64,000 bases of DNA from Gnetum montanum (Eukaryota > Streptophyta > Gnetopsida > Gnetales > Gnetaceae). The stretch covers positions 625,087 through 689,086 of the forward strand of contig MNCI01025116.1 of NCBI GenBank assembly GCA_015680685.1. Direction: 5' to 3'. Below are positions 24,084 to 35,336 of the stretch, piece by piece; within the stretch, counting starts at the first letter, position 1; each line of letters starts with the position of its first letter. Under the pieces are notes generated by a model. That model searched no databases and had not been told where the DNA came from. It was given only the letters and a program-made list of their open reading frames with translations. The translations under genes were made by a program, and so were the position numbers.

Positions 24084-24907
24084 TGATGAGTGGTGAGTTA
24101 CCCCTACACTCAACCATATGAATACGAGCATAACACACGTGATCTGGTCAAACTCCGCAAACTAACTGCCTACATGCCTCATGGAACACTTAACGTTAAT
24201 TATTCGTTGTCTTCCTAGACTTGTATTTTTCACGGTGTATGGTTAAGTAAGTTTGAGGTATATGATTTTTATGGTCTTTTAAGTTTTATCTCCTATGCTG
24301 AGAGGTGAAGGGTTGAAGAGACTAATTAACTAACTTTAACTAACTAACTAAGTCTGAATTAACCTAGCATCAGCATCCGTTCCCACTTACCATTCACACC
24401 CTGAACCGATGCAACCTTGGTTAGCAAATGCTAATCATTGTTGGGATCACCAAGTGTAACACATGTGCTCGAAGCAGTCGTACTAAGGCACTTAACTAGG
24501 AGAGAAGGGTTGAGATAGATTTAATGAACTAAGAAAGCATTTAAATGATAAATAGTAAATAACAATAAATAAAATCCTATTTAGCCTATTCCATGCACTG
24601 CAAGGTTTATCCAAGAATTTCATCTTTATTTTCATAGACAAACATGTGTTCAGGTACAATATTTTCTCAAATAAAGATCCTTTCACTTTGGAGTTCCTAC
24701 TATGGGCACATGGAAAATATTCTATCTCTGGAGGGATCAAACTGCCAGAGTTTCACTACAGTCTAAGCCAAGGATGAAAAACAAGGGAGAGCCGCCTCTT
24801 ATTTATAGATTTGACGACGCACCGCGATCTCACGTCGGATGTGATATCGCGGCGAACGCGATATTGCATACTTGATATTGTGGCCCATGCGATATCGCAT
24901 CCCATCA
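24084..24907 (-). repeat. 3' LTR of E3
   Basis: On the plus strand TGATGAG to CCCATCA. Pairs with 33165-34020. The U3 palindrome block (24830-24905) has fewer GATATC-type copies than its partner. Inverted TATA box TATTTATA at 24800-24807. Confidence 0.92.
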
Positions 24908-24916
24908 TACCTCCAT
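24908..24916 (-). promoter_or_regulatory. Polypurine tract of E3
   Basis: Minus strand reads ATGGAGGTA directly before the 3' LTR; preceded by CTTGAGGACGAG, which also precedes the E2 tract (9741-9752). Confidence 0.7.
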
Positions 24917-26645
24917 GACTGAACAAAAACTCGTCCTCAAGTTCCTTACAAAATATTGGGAAGGTATGGGATTATTGATTGAATGGAACTAATGGAATGA
25001 CATGTGAATAGATCATCATTACAAGACAAGACCAAACTGGTGTTCATGACAACAAGAGTGAACACCTTATTACATTGACATCAAGCCTTATTTGGAAGCT
25101 GAGAAAGAGAGAGAGAGAAAGAAGTTTTGCTACTGTCAATGCCAATATTGCATCTTTTGTTGTCCATCCGTAAGTGTGCCATTGATCTTGCTCCTTGCAT
25201 AGCTACTTCAGCACTGCTCCATTCCAAGTGTTCTCTCTATATCCAATCCATTGTTGCATGATTGCCATTTGCACACATAACATAGTCTTTATATTAGCAA
25301 GGGTAAATGAATTTCAATGTAGTGGATGCCTTGCTTCAGTAAAAGGTCCATTGGCTGAGTTGTGGTATGGCTGATTGCGGGTCTGGAGATATAATATTGA
25401 TGACTATCAAAAGTGTAGGGGTTAGAAGAAAATTGAAAAAATTGGGTCCCATACCCCCATGACCAATCGCAAACCTCCGGCAGCGAGAGAATGGAAAAAG
25501 AAAAAGGAATAAGAAAGATGAAGAAAAAGAGACAACGATAACATCGATGAAATGGATGGCAAGATGGAAATGAACAAAATAAAATGGATTGCAAAAATGT
25601 TAGGGAAAAGAAATTAACTGGTGCACCAAATAGGAATGTCAGTGGGTCCTCCCCAAGGTAGGCTCATGACCTTAATGCCCTAACAAACCCACATTCAAAG
25701 AGTCCGTAGGCTCTGGGAATGTCATTTGGAATAAGAGTTAAATTCTTAACCACAAGAATTTACCAAAAAGAAAAGAATGCATCTACCAAAATATACACTA
25801 ATGATACAACCGGCAATGAGGTGAACAATGGAGAGAAGGATGGAGAGAAGAGAATGGAATGGAATCCCAGGAATAAGGTGGTGTACAGCCCCTTGTGGAT
25901 TGCATGATTAATGTGACTTAGTAAATCCCATTCCAAGTCCAACCTCAAACAAACCACTTCCAGTGACTTCGCATTAATGCATTCAGCCAAACCATCCCCT
26001 TGAAGTAACAAGAATGCCTTCCCAAAGAGCTACCACCATTCCGATAAAACGAGGAGAGAATGGGAAGAGAGAAGGGCCTTAGTTAAAGGGAACATTTTGA
26101 TTTGAGTTCCATAACCAGTGCTTGTACCCCAAGGAATTAATTTGTCTAAGGGGTGTGCTTTGAATTTTCACAGTTTTTTTTTTGTTATATATATATATAT
26201 GTTTATGCATGAGAATCACACCATGCAAAGACTTTGTTATTTTTATTGCTTATCTTTCCGATGATTAGGTAACATCAGAATGGTAAGAAAACTCAAGAAG
26301 AAAACATCCAAGCACCCAAGAGAATAGCCAACACAAATGCATCAAGTTCCCTTGAAGTCACACCCTTTTCAATCCTTGAGTCCTTCCTTAGTTTGAGAAA
26401 TGCCAAGTCACCAATTCGTTAATAGGTCTTATTAGAAAGGGACTATACATTTCCAAGCCGAGAAAGACCATAGAATTTGTGGATGGATGGATGAAGTGGA
26501 CTCATTGCCTGCTATATCAAAAGAACCATACCTTAGTATCAACATCATGACTTAAAGGTAAAAACCAAACATGAGCAATCAATATAAAAATAGTTCATAC
26601 CATCCTAAAGAACACTTATTGAATGACAAACTTACAAGGTGGGTA

Positions 26646-26685
<40 letters not shown>

Positions 26686-26811
26686 GAAAAAGTATAACCA
26701 TGTTGTAAAACAAAAACAAGAAAAGTTAAAGAAATTTGTAAAAAATAAATATGTAAAACAAAAATGTGTAAAAAAAAAAATTTAAACAGAACTGAGGGCC
26801 TTGATTTATTA
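24917..26811 (-). other. 3' non-coding region of E3
   Basis: About 1.9 kb between the end of integrase and the polypurine tract. It aligns with 58086-59880 of E5 and in part with 1-1473 of E1 but has no conserved open frame on either strand. Contains a purine-rich tract near 26050-26080 and simple repeats. Confidence 0.65.
26648..26680. repeat. (AC)n microsatellite
   Basis: About 16 AC units. It makes a spurious (CV)n stretch in a minus-strand open frame. Confidence 0.95.
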
Positions 26812-28036
26812 TCACAGGTGGCCATCTCCTCCATGACTGAATGGAAAGGAAGAGATCCAAAATAAGGAGCGTGGTTGTCCGCTACTAGAGGTTTGAGTTG
26901 CACTGGCTATTCTTGGTTCATGGAAAGGTTTGGTTTGCTGCACATTGACTAGTAGTCTCTTATTAGGGGTTTCAAGCTTGTATATTATCATGGCTCCCAA
27001 GGGAAAGGTCGTATGGATAATGTAGGATCCCTCCCACAATGTTTGAAATTTTTTACGTTGTGGTACATGTGCGGGATTCCAGTAAAGGACCTTGTCTCTG
27101 GGTTGGTATTTAACCTTTCAAATTTTTGAGTCATGACATTGTTTGTTGTACGCCTTGTGTATCTTATTTGATGATAGGGCAACCAATCAATTCTCTTCTA
27201 GCACATTTAGAGATTTCAATCATTGTTTTTGTGCTAGATCGAGGTCAAGGTGGAGGTCACATGCCATGGAAAGTGTACGGAGCTCCATTTGAATTGGAAG
27301 TTTTGGGAGTTTTTTGTACATCAACTCATAGGGAGAGTAGCCTGTAGGGAGTTTTCAAGTGAAGAGGTATGCCTAGAGAGCGTCGTTCAGTTTCGTGCTC
27401 CAATCTCGCCTAAATTTACTAATTGTTCTTGTTAATATTCTCGTAATCTCCCGGTTGGTGACCTTGGCTTGGCCATTAGCTTGGAGGTGATAAGGTGTGG
27501 TCAATTTATGTTCCACCCCTAAGCGTTGCATCAACTTGTGAAAGGTTGCACCTGTAAAATGTGTTCCATTGTCAGAGATGAGTGCACATGGCACACCAAA
27601 CCTATTTACGATTTTTTTTGTAAAAATCGTGCAGCTATAGATGATGTGCAATCTGTTACAGTAGCTGCTTCAGCCCATTTGGTCAAATAGTCAACAACAA
27701 CAATAATATAAGCCTTCCCATTGGATATCGGTGTAATAGGCCCTATAAAATTGATTCCACAAATATTGAAGGGTTCTAAGGGTTGAATCCATTGTTGTTG
27801 ACCCTCCATTCTAGTAGTCATTCCACCATCCCGTTGACAGCATTCACATGATTGGACAAACTGATGGGCATCCCGAAATAGTGTTGGCCAGTAGTATCCT
27901 GCAAGTAGGATCTTAATGGCCGTTTTCTCTCTGCATAGTGGCCCCCATAGGGACCCTCATGAGCATCCTAGAGAACTCTTAACTGATCCTCATCAGGCAC
28001 ACACCATCGAACCAAGCCATCAAGATAGAATTTATA
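26812..28036 (-). pseudogene. Integrase of E3
   Basis: Integrase of the gypsy type, which joins cDNA to the chromosome. In shifting frames: an H-H-C-C zinc finger (HEGPYGGHY near 27960; CECCQRDGG near 27830), the core with GINFIGPITP (27750), LISDNGTHF (27570) and ANGQAKVTNREI (27465), then a C-terminal part ending KPFHEPRIA and a final stop at 26812. The first catalytic Asp is Asn and the last Glu is Lys; only the middle Asp remains. E5 keeps all three residues, so these are late losses in E3. Several stops and shifts. Confidence 0.9.
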
Positions 28037-28039
28037 GAG

Positions 28040-28978
28040 CTATCCTTTGATTTTCATGAAGTACTTGATTTTCTGAAGAAACCGTTGCTTCTTCTTAAAG
28101 TCCAACCCTTGTGGCGTTTGTTGGGAGAGGAGATAAGTAAGAATGCTACTATACCAATTTGTTCCCATGGGTTGGTTATTTATTACACCAACAAAGAGGA
28201 TTTCATCAGGAAAGTAATCAGATACGACATATTCATCCTCTTTGTTGTCCCAATGCAACCGAGATAAATGATCGGAAACTATGTTCTCGGTGCCTTTTCG
28301 ATCTACTATTGTTAAATCGAACTCTTGAAGGATTACCACCCAATGTATAATACGAGGGCTAACCATTGGCTTGTTCATGAGGAACCATATTGCACTATGA
28401 TCTATATTAATGTACACTTTGTAGCCCAACACATAGTGCCTAAATTTGTCCAATGCAAACACTACAGCCATTAATTCCTTTTCGGTAGTTGTGTAGTTGA
28501 GTTGTGCACCAACAATACTCTTACTTGCACAGTGGATGTAATAAGGGCATTTTTGTTCATCTAACTGTGTTTGTACGGCTTCTAAGGCATAATTAGATGC
28601 GTCAATCATTATATGAAATGGTCTGGACCAGTTGGGGGCTTGTAGAATAGGGGTTTCCACAAGCCTTTGTTTTAGAGTTTGGAATGCTTGTTCACATTCC
28701 CTGGTCCATTCGAAGGGTGCATCTTTTTTCGTTAATTCTACCAATGGTTTGGAAATCTTGGAGAAGCTCTCAATGAATCTCCGGTAGTAGCCAGTGTGTC
28801 CAAGGAATGACCAAATATCTTTGACCATTTCTAGTTTTCGAGTGATTCCTTGGATAACCTTTACTTTTTTTGGGTCTACCTCTATTCCTGATTGTGAGAT
28901 CTTATGCCCCAGTACTATGCCCTCTTGAACCATCAAATGGCTTTTCTGCCAGTTGAGCTTTATATTGGTTTCAACACA
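28040..28978 (-). pseudogene. RT connection and RNase H of E3
   Basis: A 298-residue open stretch (28936-28040): GIVLGHKIS, LGHTGYYRRFI, FEWTRECEQAF, then RNase H with IMIDASNYALEAV, TTTEKELMAVVFALDKFRHY and VDRKGTENIVSDHLSRL. Catalytic Asp/Glu/Asp positions look present. A single in-frame stop (TGA on the minus strand at 28978-28976) separates it from the RT part upstream; otherwise the frame is continuous across both. Confidence 0.9.
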
Positions 28979-29872
28979 TCATTTTAGCACCTTCTCTAAT
29001 TGGTCTAGGGCTTGATCAAAGCTTGCCCCATAAGTGGAGAAGTCCTCCATAAAGACTTCCACTTTGTTTCCTATTTTTTGTTGAAATATGCTTAGGACTA
29101 AACGTTGGAATGTGGTGGGGGCATTGCACAAGCCAAATGGAATTTTCTTATATGCGAACGTTCCCCAGGGACTAGTGAACGTTGTTTTGGCTTGATCTTC
29201 TGGTGATATTCGTATTTGATTATATCCATTATATTCATCCAGAAAACTATAATAGCGATGCCCCGCTATAGTGTCCAAGACTTGGTTGACAAACGACAAC
29301 AGGAAATGATCCTTGAATGTTGCCATGTTCAGTAGCCTAGAATCTATACATACCCTCCATTTGCCTCCTTTCTTAGGAACGATTACTAGAGGACTAACCC
29401 ATTTGCTATCAACAATGGGATATATGAACCCGGACTTGAGGAGTTGCTCTATCTCTTCTTTCACTACCTGTTTCAATTTCAGGTTCAATCGCCTCTGTGA
29501 TTGCTTCCGAGGCTTCATGGAGGGGTCCATGTAAATCCTATGCTGCAATATCCTAGGGTCTATTCCGATTATCTCGAGGTATGACCAGGAAAAGGCTTTT
29601 GACCATTTATTGATTACCTTCAATAGGCTTTCTTTTTGTTTGGGGGCAAGTTTTGCATTGATAATTACTGGTTTTCCATTTTCAAGGGTCATGTATTCCA
29701 AGCTGGTGGGCAATGGTTTTAGGTCTAGGGGCTCTTGTCTAAATTCCTTAAGAATCTCCAACTTCCCCCAATTAATGTTTTCGAAGTTAAGGGCTGGAAG
29801 TTGGCAATGAACTTGCTCTAGTATGTCTGTGCTTTCAATGTAAGCACTAGTTATCCCCTCAGTCAGTTCCAT
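28979..29872 (-). pseudogene. Reverse transcriptase of E3
   Basis: 297 residues without a stop. RT blocks in order: WVSPLVIVPKKGGKWRVC, YYSFLDEYNGYNQI, TFTSPWGTFAYKKIPFGLCN, TTFQRLVLSIF and VEVFMEDFSTYG at about 29058-29025. The active-site motif is FMED instead of FMDD, so the first of the paired Asp residues is Glu, which should cripple polymerisation. The start given is the first Met; the true polyprotein continues from protease upstream. Confidence 0.93.
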
Positions 29873-29996
29873 GCATGTTATCGAGTTGCTCCCTTAATCA
29901 TCCATTAGCCACTAGGTGTTTTCTTGTTGTGTGGCTACTGCCTATAGGCACTTTTGTATGTCCATATCTTGTGCACACCGATTGCATGTAGGCAAT

Positions 29997-30745
29997 GTTA
30001 AACTTCACATCATCCATGATTTCTGCATGCAATGGCACCCTGTGTCACTATATGTGATGCATGGAACTCTCTTCCTCTCAATCTTCCCAAAATTATTTTT
30101 CTTGGATATTTCCAAGGAAAGATTATGGATTCCTAAGCGTGCATCAATTGTACTCATCCATGCCCTTCCCATTATTATTGGGAAATCCCCTTTGTCATTG
30201 TTTATTTGGATCACCAGGAAATTAGCTGGGTATGACCAACCACCCACGATGGTAACAATGTCCTCAACCTATCCCAAAGGAACAGTGATGGACTGATCAG
30301 CTAGCTCTAACTGAATATTGCTCTTCTTAAGTGGAGGCAAGTTCTAGGTGTTGTAAAATTCTTGTGAGATTAAGTTGACTCCAGAGCCTAAGTCAAGAAG
30401 AGCCTTATGAGGTTCATTCCCAGTGACCTGAAGATAAATTAGGGGGCTCCCAAAATTACATAATTTCTTGGGAATGTGGCCTACCTTAATCCAGTCGGTT
30501 ATTATATGTGTTAACATAACCATGTGCATTGGACGCGATTTTTTGTTTGAAGGGGGTCCTGAAACCTGATTTGGTATGGCGGTGTTTAGATGTTCAACCT
30601 CTTGTGAGGATGAGGGCTTAGTTGGATTGTTGGTTCTAAAGAAAGGTCTTTTCGACATAAAATTATTAGGACCAACTAAGGATTGAGGATTGGAAGCCCT
30701 CATGACATTGGGTTGTCGCAGTTGAGTAGGAAATACCCTTGGCAT
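29997..30745 (-). pseudogene. Protease region of E3
   Basis: A retropepsin-type aspartic protease releasing the polyprotein parts. ALLDLGSGVNLI near 30400-30370 is the active-site loop (Asp-Leu-Gly-Ser, the DLG-S/A form usual in Athila/Tat elements). Farther on, FPIIMGRAWMSTIDARLG (30190-30140) matches the conserved ILGRPWL-type C-terminal block. The frame breaks between 30344 and 30247. Confidence 0.85.
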
Positions 30746-33022
30746 TGTTTGAATGGTTGGTGGTGGAGCTACGGGCGTGAGAGGTGTAGATGAATTTGGA
30801 GGATAGAATACATGTGGAGTGTCCCTTCTAGGAGGGGAAGTCTGATAATATTCCCGAACTGGGTAGTGACTTCATGGAGTTGTGTAACCCATAGGATCAC
30901 TTGGAGAAATCAGCTACTGCACGTAGTAACCATAAGGATCGGGCTGCCGGTAAGGGTATTGTTGCCCAGGAGGTGGAATCCCCCATGACTGTGGGTGTTG
31001 CCGCTACTAATGTTGCCCAATGGGTTGTGGTGGAGATCCACTTGGATAGTACATCAACGATTGGTGGAACTATCTTGGGTTACCTTGGGGATAAGGTAAC
31101 CTTTGGGTTTTCTACCATTTGTTAAGTCTCGGGTTGAGTGCATACACCCCAGACTCTTGTAGATGTGAGATGATTGGACAAAATCCCTTAGGATGGTCAT
31201 AGTAGCAAATCTCACATCCACCATCATCTTCTATATCTAAATCCACAACCTCATCAAAGATTGTTATTTTCCCTTTACCCTTGTCATGTGCAGGGCCAAA
31301 ATCTCTCCACTTTTTCTTATCTTTGGCACTACTTCATTTCTCCTTAGACTCCTCTATGATTTTTAGGACAAGTTCAAGTCTACTATCCAAGGAGTCCTAT
31401 ATCTGATCTACCTCAGCTACCACTTCTATTGTTAGCTTTTGGAGTGGCAAGGTTTTTCTATTCACCAACTCTTTGAGTGGTGACTCATCCTCTTCATCCC
31501 AAAATCTCACTCCCTTCTTTCGAAGAGAGGGATCACAATTTTATTCTTTCACTCTTTCCTTTTTTTGTAGCTCCCCTTCTTCTTTGGCTACTTGCTCCAA
31601 CAATCAATGAATCTCATGGGATCTAAGTTTTAATAATCTCCCTTGGGCATAAGTCCCAAGGGTTCTCCTAGTTTCATACCTTAGCCCATCTACGAGATGG
31701 CGATGTTGATCCCGCTGTGCATAACCATGGCCCAGGCAATGATGTAACAATGCATAGTATCAACCCATGGTAGCATCCAAGGGTTCATGAGTACCTTGCT
31801 TCCATCCTTGGATATGCTTATGCAAGTTAGACACTCTGGAGTACATTCGATATTTATCATTGAAGAGTTCTAACATTGTACTCCACGTCCTAATGATTTC
31901 TAGTTCTAAGGACTAGTACCAACTCTCTGCTTCCTTTATAAGTGTCCTGGGAAACAACTTGAGTTTCTGCCACTTGTTCTTTATGTTCTGCAAGGTGCAG
32001 GCATCATGGAATTCCTGTAAATGATTTTGCTGATCCACGTTATATCCCCCTTCAAAGCATGGGATGTTGTTCATGTCTAAACGCTTGATCTAGCTATCTC
32101 TTTGATGCCTTGTTGGTATCCTCACTACCTCCATGATGTCTAGCATGCTTTGGGTTGCAAGTAGGGGTTCATCATGATCATCTCTTTCATGACGTCTATG
32201 ATGTCTACGTTGTTCCCTACTTTCCCTTCTTTCATTCCCTTGTCCTCTCTCTCGACTTTCTCATCAAGGTCTCTCATTTTTTCTACCTCTATCCTCACCA
32301 TTATGCTCTCTATGATTGCACTCAGAGGTGGAAGGAGAGGGTGAATGATGTGAAGAAGGGAAAGAAGAAGGAGAGCCATCGCCATGATGATGTTTCTTAC
32401 CTTGTCTTCTATGGCTTTGGCCTCGATTGTGATGACGATCTGAGTGCCCGTCCTTGTCATGTGTTGTTGTTCCCTCAGTGAATAGTTGGCATTCATGGGG
32501 ATTGTGTATCGTGGATCGTAGGTTCTGATACCCCATCTTCTCACTATCATTAGAAGGGAAAACATCATTCGATAGAGAACCCATTATAAGTGGTTCACCA
32601 TCTCCGATTTCACTTAGGACGTGCGGGACCTCTTTGCTCTTCAACAGTGTATGTTGGCTCTCTTGCCTTGAGTCCCTTATACATTGTGTGGATGTGGTAT
32701 GGTAATCCCTTGTGTTAAAGTCACCTATAACGAATCCAGCATAGAGTTGTGTCATGTCGATCTGTGCAAGAGCACGGAGGAGCATGTTTGCGACTGATCA
32801 ATCTAGAGGTTACACTATGTTACCTTGCAAGTCTCTCCATCATAGTTGTTTGTCTTGATGGAGGATAAAGGTAAAATCTGGTATGTACTCATTGGGATGA
32901 GTATATACTACCCGATGTTGTTGAGGAACTGGCTGATTTTGGTTATGTGTTTTAGATTGCCGATTATTTCTTGTATTATCCCTAGGTGGTGTAATGCTCT
33001 TATGAGAAGAAGAAGAAGACAT
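30746..33022 (-). pseudogene. gag of E3
   Basis: Start at the ATG at 33022 (MSSSSSHKS), about 140 bp after the primer site. Hydrophilic Ser/His/Arg-rich N-terminal part (to about 32260), capsid core (32090-31600) with RLDMNNIP, QKLKLFPRTL, SWYQSLE, NDKYRMYSRVSNL and THEPLD, a charged linker, then the knuckle CEICYYDHPKGFC (about 31220-31180), an intact C-x2-C-x3-H-x4-C. It runs on to protease without the terminal stop seen in E1, E2 and E4. Multiple stops. Confidence 0.85.
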
Positions 33023-33145
33023 TGTGTCTTATTCAATGTGCTAATTAACTGTTATATGAATTTTTTTTAATTAACCCTAAGGTTCGTTTAAGCTCCCAAT
33101 GATGTGAGTGATCTCCTATGTTCTACTGAGCACACAAACACTTAA

Positions 33146-33163
33146 TCCCTAGAAACGGCGCTA
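33146..33163 (-). promoter_or_regulatory. Primer-binding site of E3
   Basis: Minus strand TAGCGCCGTTTCTAGGGA, one base from the LTR, matching the tRNA-Asp complement at 14 of 18 positions. Confidence 0.75.
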
Positions 33164-33164
33164 A

Positions 33165-34020
33165 TGATGAGTGGCGAGGTACCCCTACACTCAACCATAT
33201 GAATACAAGTATAACACGTACGATCTAGTCAAACTCTACAGACTAAGTGCCTACACACCTCATGGAACACTTAAGGTTAATTATTTGTTGTCTTCCCAGA
33301 CTTACTTGTATTTGTCACGGTGTATGGTTAAGTAAGTTTGAGGTATATGATTTTTATGGTCTTTTATGTTTTATCTCCTATGCTAAGAGGTGAAGGGTTG
33401 AAGAGACTAATTAACTAACTTTAACTAACTAACTAAGTATGCATTATCCTAGCATTAGCATCCGTTCCCACTTACTGTTCACACCCTAAACTAATGCAAC
33501 CTTGGTTACCAAACGCTAATCGTTGTTGGGATCACCAAGTGTAACGCATGTGCTCGAAGTGGATGTACTAAGGCACTTAACTAGGAGAGAAGGGTTGAGA
33601 TAGATTTAATGAACTAAGAAAGCATTTAAATGATAAACAGTAAATAACAATAAATAAAATCCTATTTAGCCTATTCTAAGAAGTTCGTCCTTATTTTCGT
33701 ACACAAACATGTGTTCAGGTATAATATTTGCTCGAATAAAGATCCGTTCACTTTGGAGTTCCTACTGTGGGCACATGGAAAATATTCTATCGCTAGAGGG
33801 ATCAAACTGCTAGAGTTTCACTACAGTCTAAGCCTAGGATGAGAAACAAGGGAGATTTGCCTCTTATTTATAGATTTGACGATGCATCATGATATCGCGT
33901 ACGCAATATCATGGGGGACAACGCGATATCACGTATGCGATATCACGTGGGATGTGATATTGCGGCAAATGCGATATCGTGTACACGATATCGTGGCCCA
34001 TGCGATATCGCATCCCATCA
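33165..34020 (-). repeat. 5' LTR of E3
   Basis: Plus strand TGATGAG to CCCATCA; pair of 24084-24907. U3 holds a rich array of GCGATATCGC, ACACGATATCGTG and similar palindromes at 33885-34015; inverted TATA box TATTTATA at 33865-33872. Confidence 0.92.
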
Positions 34021-34025
34021 ATCTC
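34021..34025. repeat. Right target-site duplication of E3
   Basis: ATCTC, identical to 24079-24083. Confidence 0.9.
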
Positions 34026-34620
34026 CAATGAACTTCAAACCCCTACAAGTAACTTTGTGTGCTCTTAGCACGAAAATCTATATTTCATAAACCTTATTCT
34101 TTATTTTCCATTTAAGTAAAGTTATAGTTCATGTCATGAAAATTTTAGTTTATATTTTCATTTCTATGCTTGTTTTTATTTCAGATTTGCAACTTCAATT
34201 TCATCTTCGTTTACATTTTCATTTTCATTTTCATCTAATATTTTGTTTACGTTTACATGTACATTTTCATTAACACTTTTGTAATTCCCTCAATGATTAG
34301 CTAGACTATCCAGGATACCTTAAATCTCATTGTCAGAGGCCCTTCGAATTCAAGGTTAAAACTATTTTGGCACTTGGATTTTTTGGTTTTCTTTTTAGCA
34401 ACCAAAATTTTCAGCTTCAACAATCTTTAAGTTTTAATTTTTGTGTTAATTTGCTTTTGTTTGAATCTACAATTTCATTTCCATTTACATTTTTGTAAGT
34501 CCCTAGGTAATCTTCAATATCATCCAAGGTACCTTGAATCCTATTTTTTAATGCTCTTGGAATTCAAGGTTAGGCTATTATAGCTTGGGATTTTTGGTTC
34601 TCCAACAACTGAATTTTCTA
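34026..34620 (+). other. Right part of the Tat-like LTR and leader
   Basis: Continuation of the sequence interrupted by E3. T-rich stretches with 'attttcattt' words and two related segments ('cttcgaattcaaggtta', 34345; 'cttggaattcaaggtta', 34555) about 210 bp apart. It lies between the TATA box at 23793 and the T2 gag fragment, so it is probably U5 and leader. No primer site recognised. Confidence 0.4.
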
Positions 34621-35336
34621 AACATGACATCTGAAATTCACATTTTGGCCACCTTCAAGGGATTGGTAAATGATTTTATCAAGTTAAATCTCTATTACTT
34701 AGAGCCCCGATCAATGAGCCAAGCCTTTTCATAAACTAAAAACATCAAGGAAGTGGGTGAAGCTAATAACGATCTAGCATATGTGGCCTATAAAAATCAA
34801 CATGCGAGGAGGAATAGGAAGAAAACTAAGTAAGAAAAAACAACCATGGCCATAATAATAAAAGATTCAAAATAAAATAAAAAGGAAAAAATCACTCCAA
34901 TGCAACACATCTTATTGACTCATCTCAACCATCTACCTCCTATGTTCCCAACTGATTAAGATCAAATTTTAAGCAAAAACACCAATCAAAGTACACTAGG
35001 TTAGCTATGAAGCCTTATGAGCTTTTAGAATAGTTTCTTAAAGACAATTGTATACAACATAAGTAATTTTCTGAGGAAGCTCATAAGAGGCACAATCTCT
35101 GTGAGATAGCTAGAGACCTAACAATAGCAACCAAAGACGATTCAAAACTACCAAAGTACTTTAGACTATATAGATTTTGCCATTATCATTAAATGATTGG
35201 TCATGATACCAATTTCTTCCTAGCTTTGAAAGATAACCTCTAGGAGATGATCAATTGTGGAGATGTAGTGTTAAATGAGCCCAACTCTCTAAACACCAAT
35301 AATAACTCTTACATCATAGGCTTATTGGATTTTTAG
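34621..35336 (+). pseudogene. T2: gag C-terminal fragment of a Tat-type element
   Basis: Readable pieces: ATFKGLVNDFIKLNLYYLEP (34648), NNDLAYVAYKNQHARR, KPYELLE, then RLYRFCHYHQMIGHDTNFF followed by LALKDNL (35170-35245) and GLLDF-stop. The C-x-x-H...GHDT block with ALKDxL is the characteristic C-terminal Gag finger of Tat/Ogre-type elements, with the later Cys replaced. The minus-strand T3 gag (44900-44560) has the same order with close wording, so both belong to one family. The capsid N-terminal part is missing. Confidence 0.8.

Larger units (their letters stand above)
24084..34020 (-). mobile_element. E3: full-length Ty3/gypsy (Athila-type) retrotransposon
   Basis: 9.9 kb, minus strand, LTRs of 824 and 856 bp, perfect ATCTC target duplication, tRNA-Asp-type primer site, and in order gag, protease, RT, RNase H, integrase, a long 3' non-coding region and a polypurine tract. 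Gag knuckle and protease (LDLGSG) are of the Athila/Tat style; no chromodomain and no second RNase H seen. The LTR pair is roughly nine-tenths alike by eye, so the insertion is old but much younger than T1. Coding parts carry stops and altered catalytic residues, so it is no longer autonomous. Confidence 0.92.

Noticed and set aside
26616-26903. 95-residue frame containing a Cys-Val repeat
   Set aside because: Created by the (AC)n microsatellite.
32155-32481. 108-residue plus-strand frame opposite E3 gag
   Set aside because: Shadow of the Ser/His/Arg-rich gag N-terminal region on the other strand.
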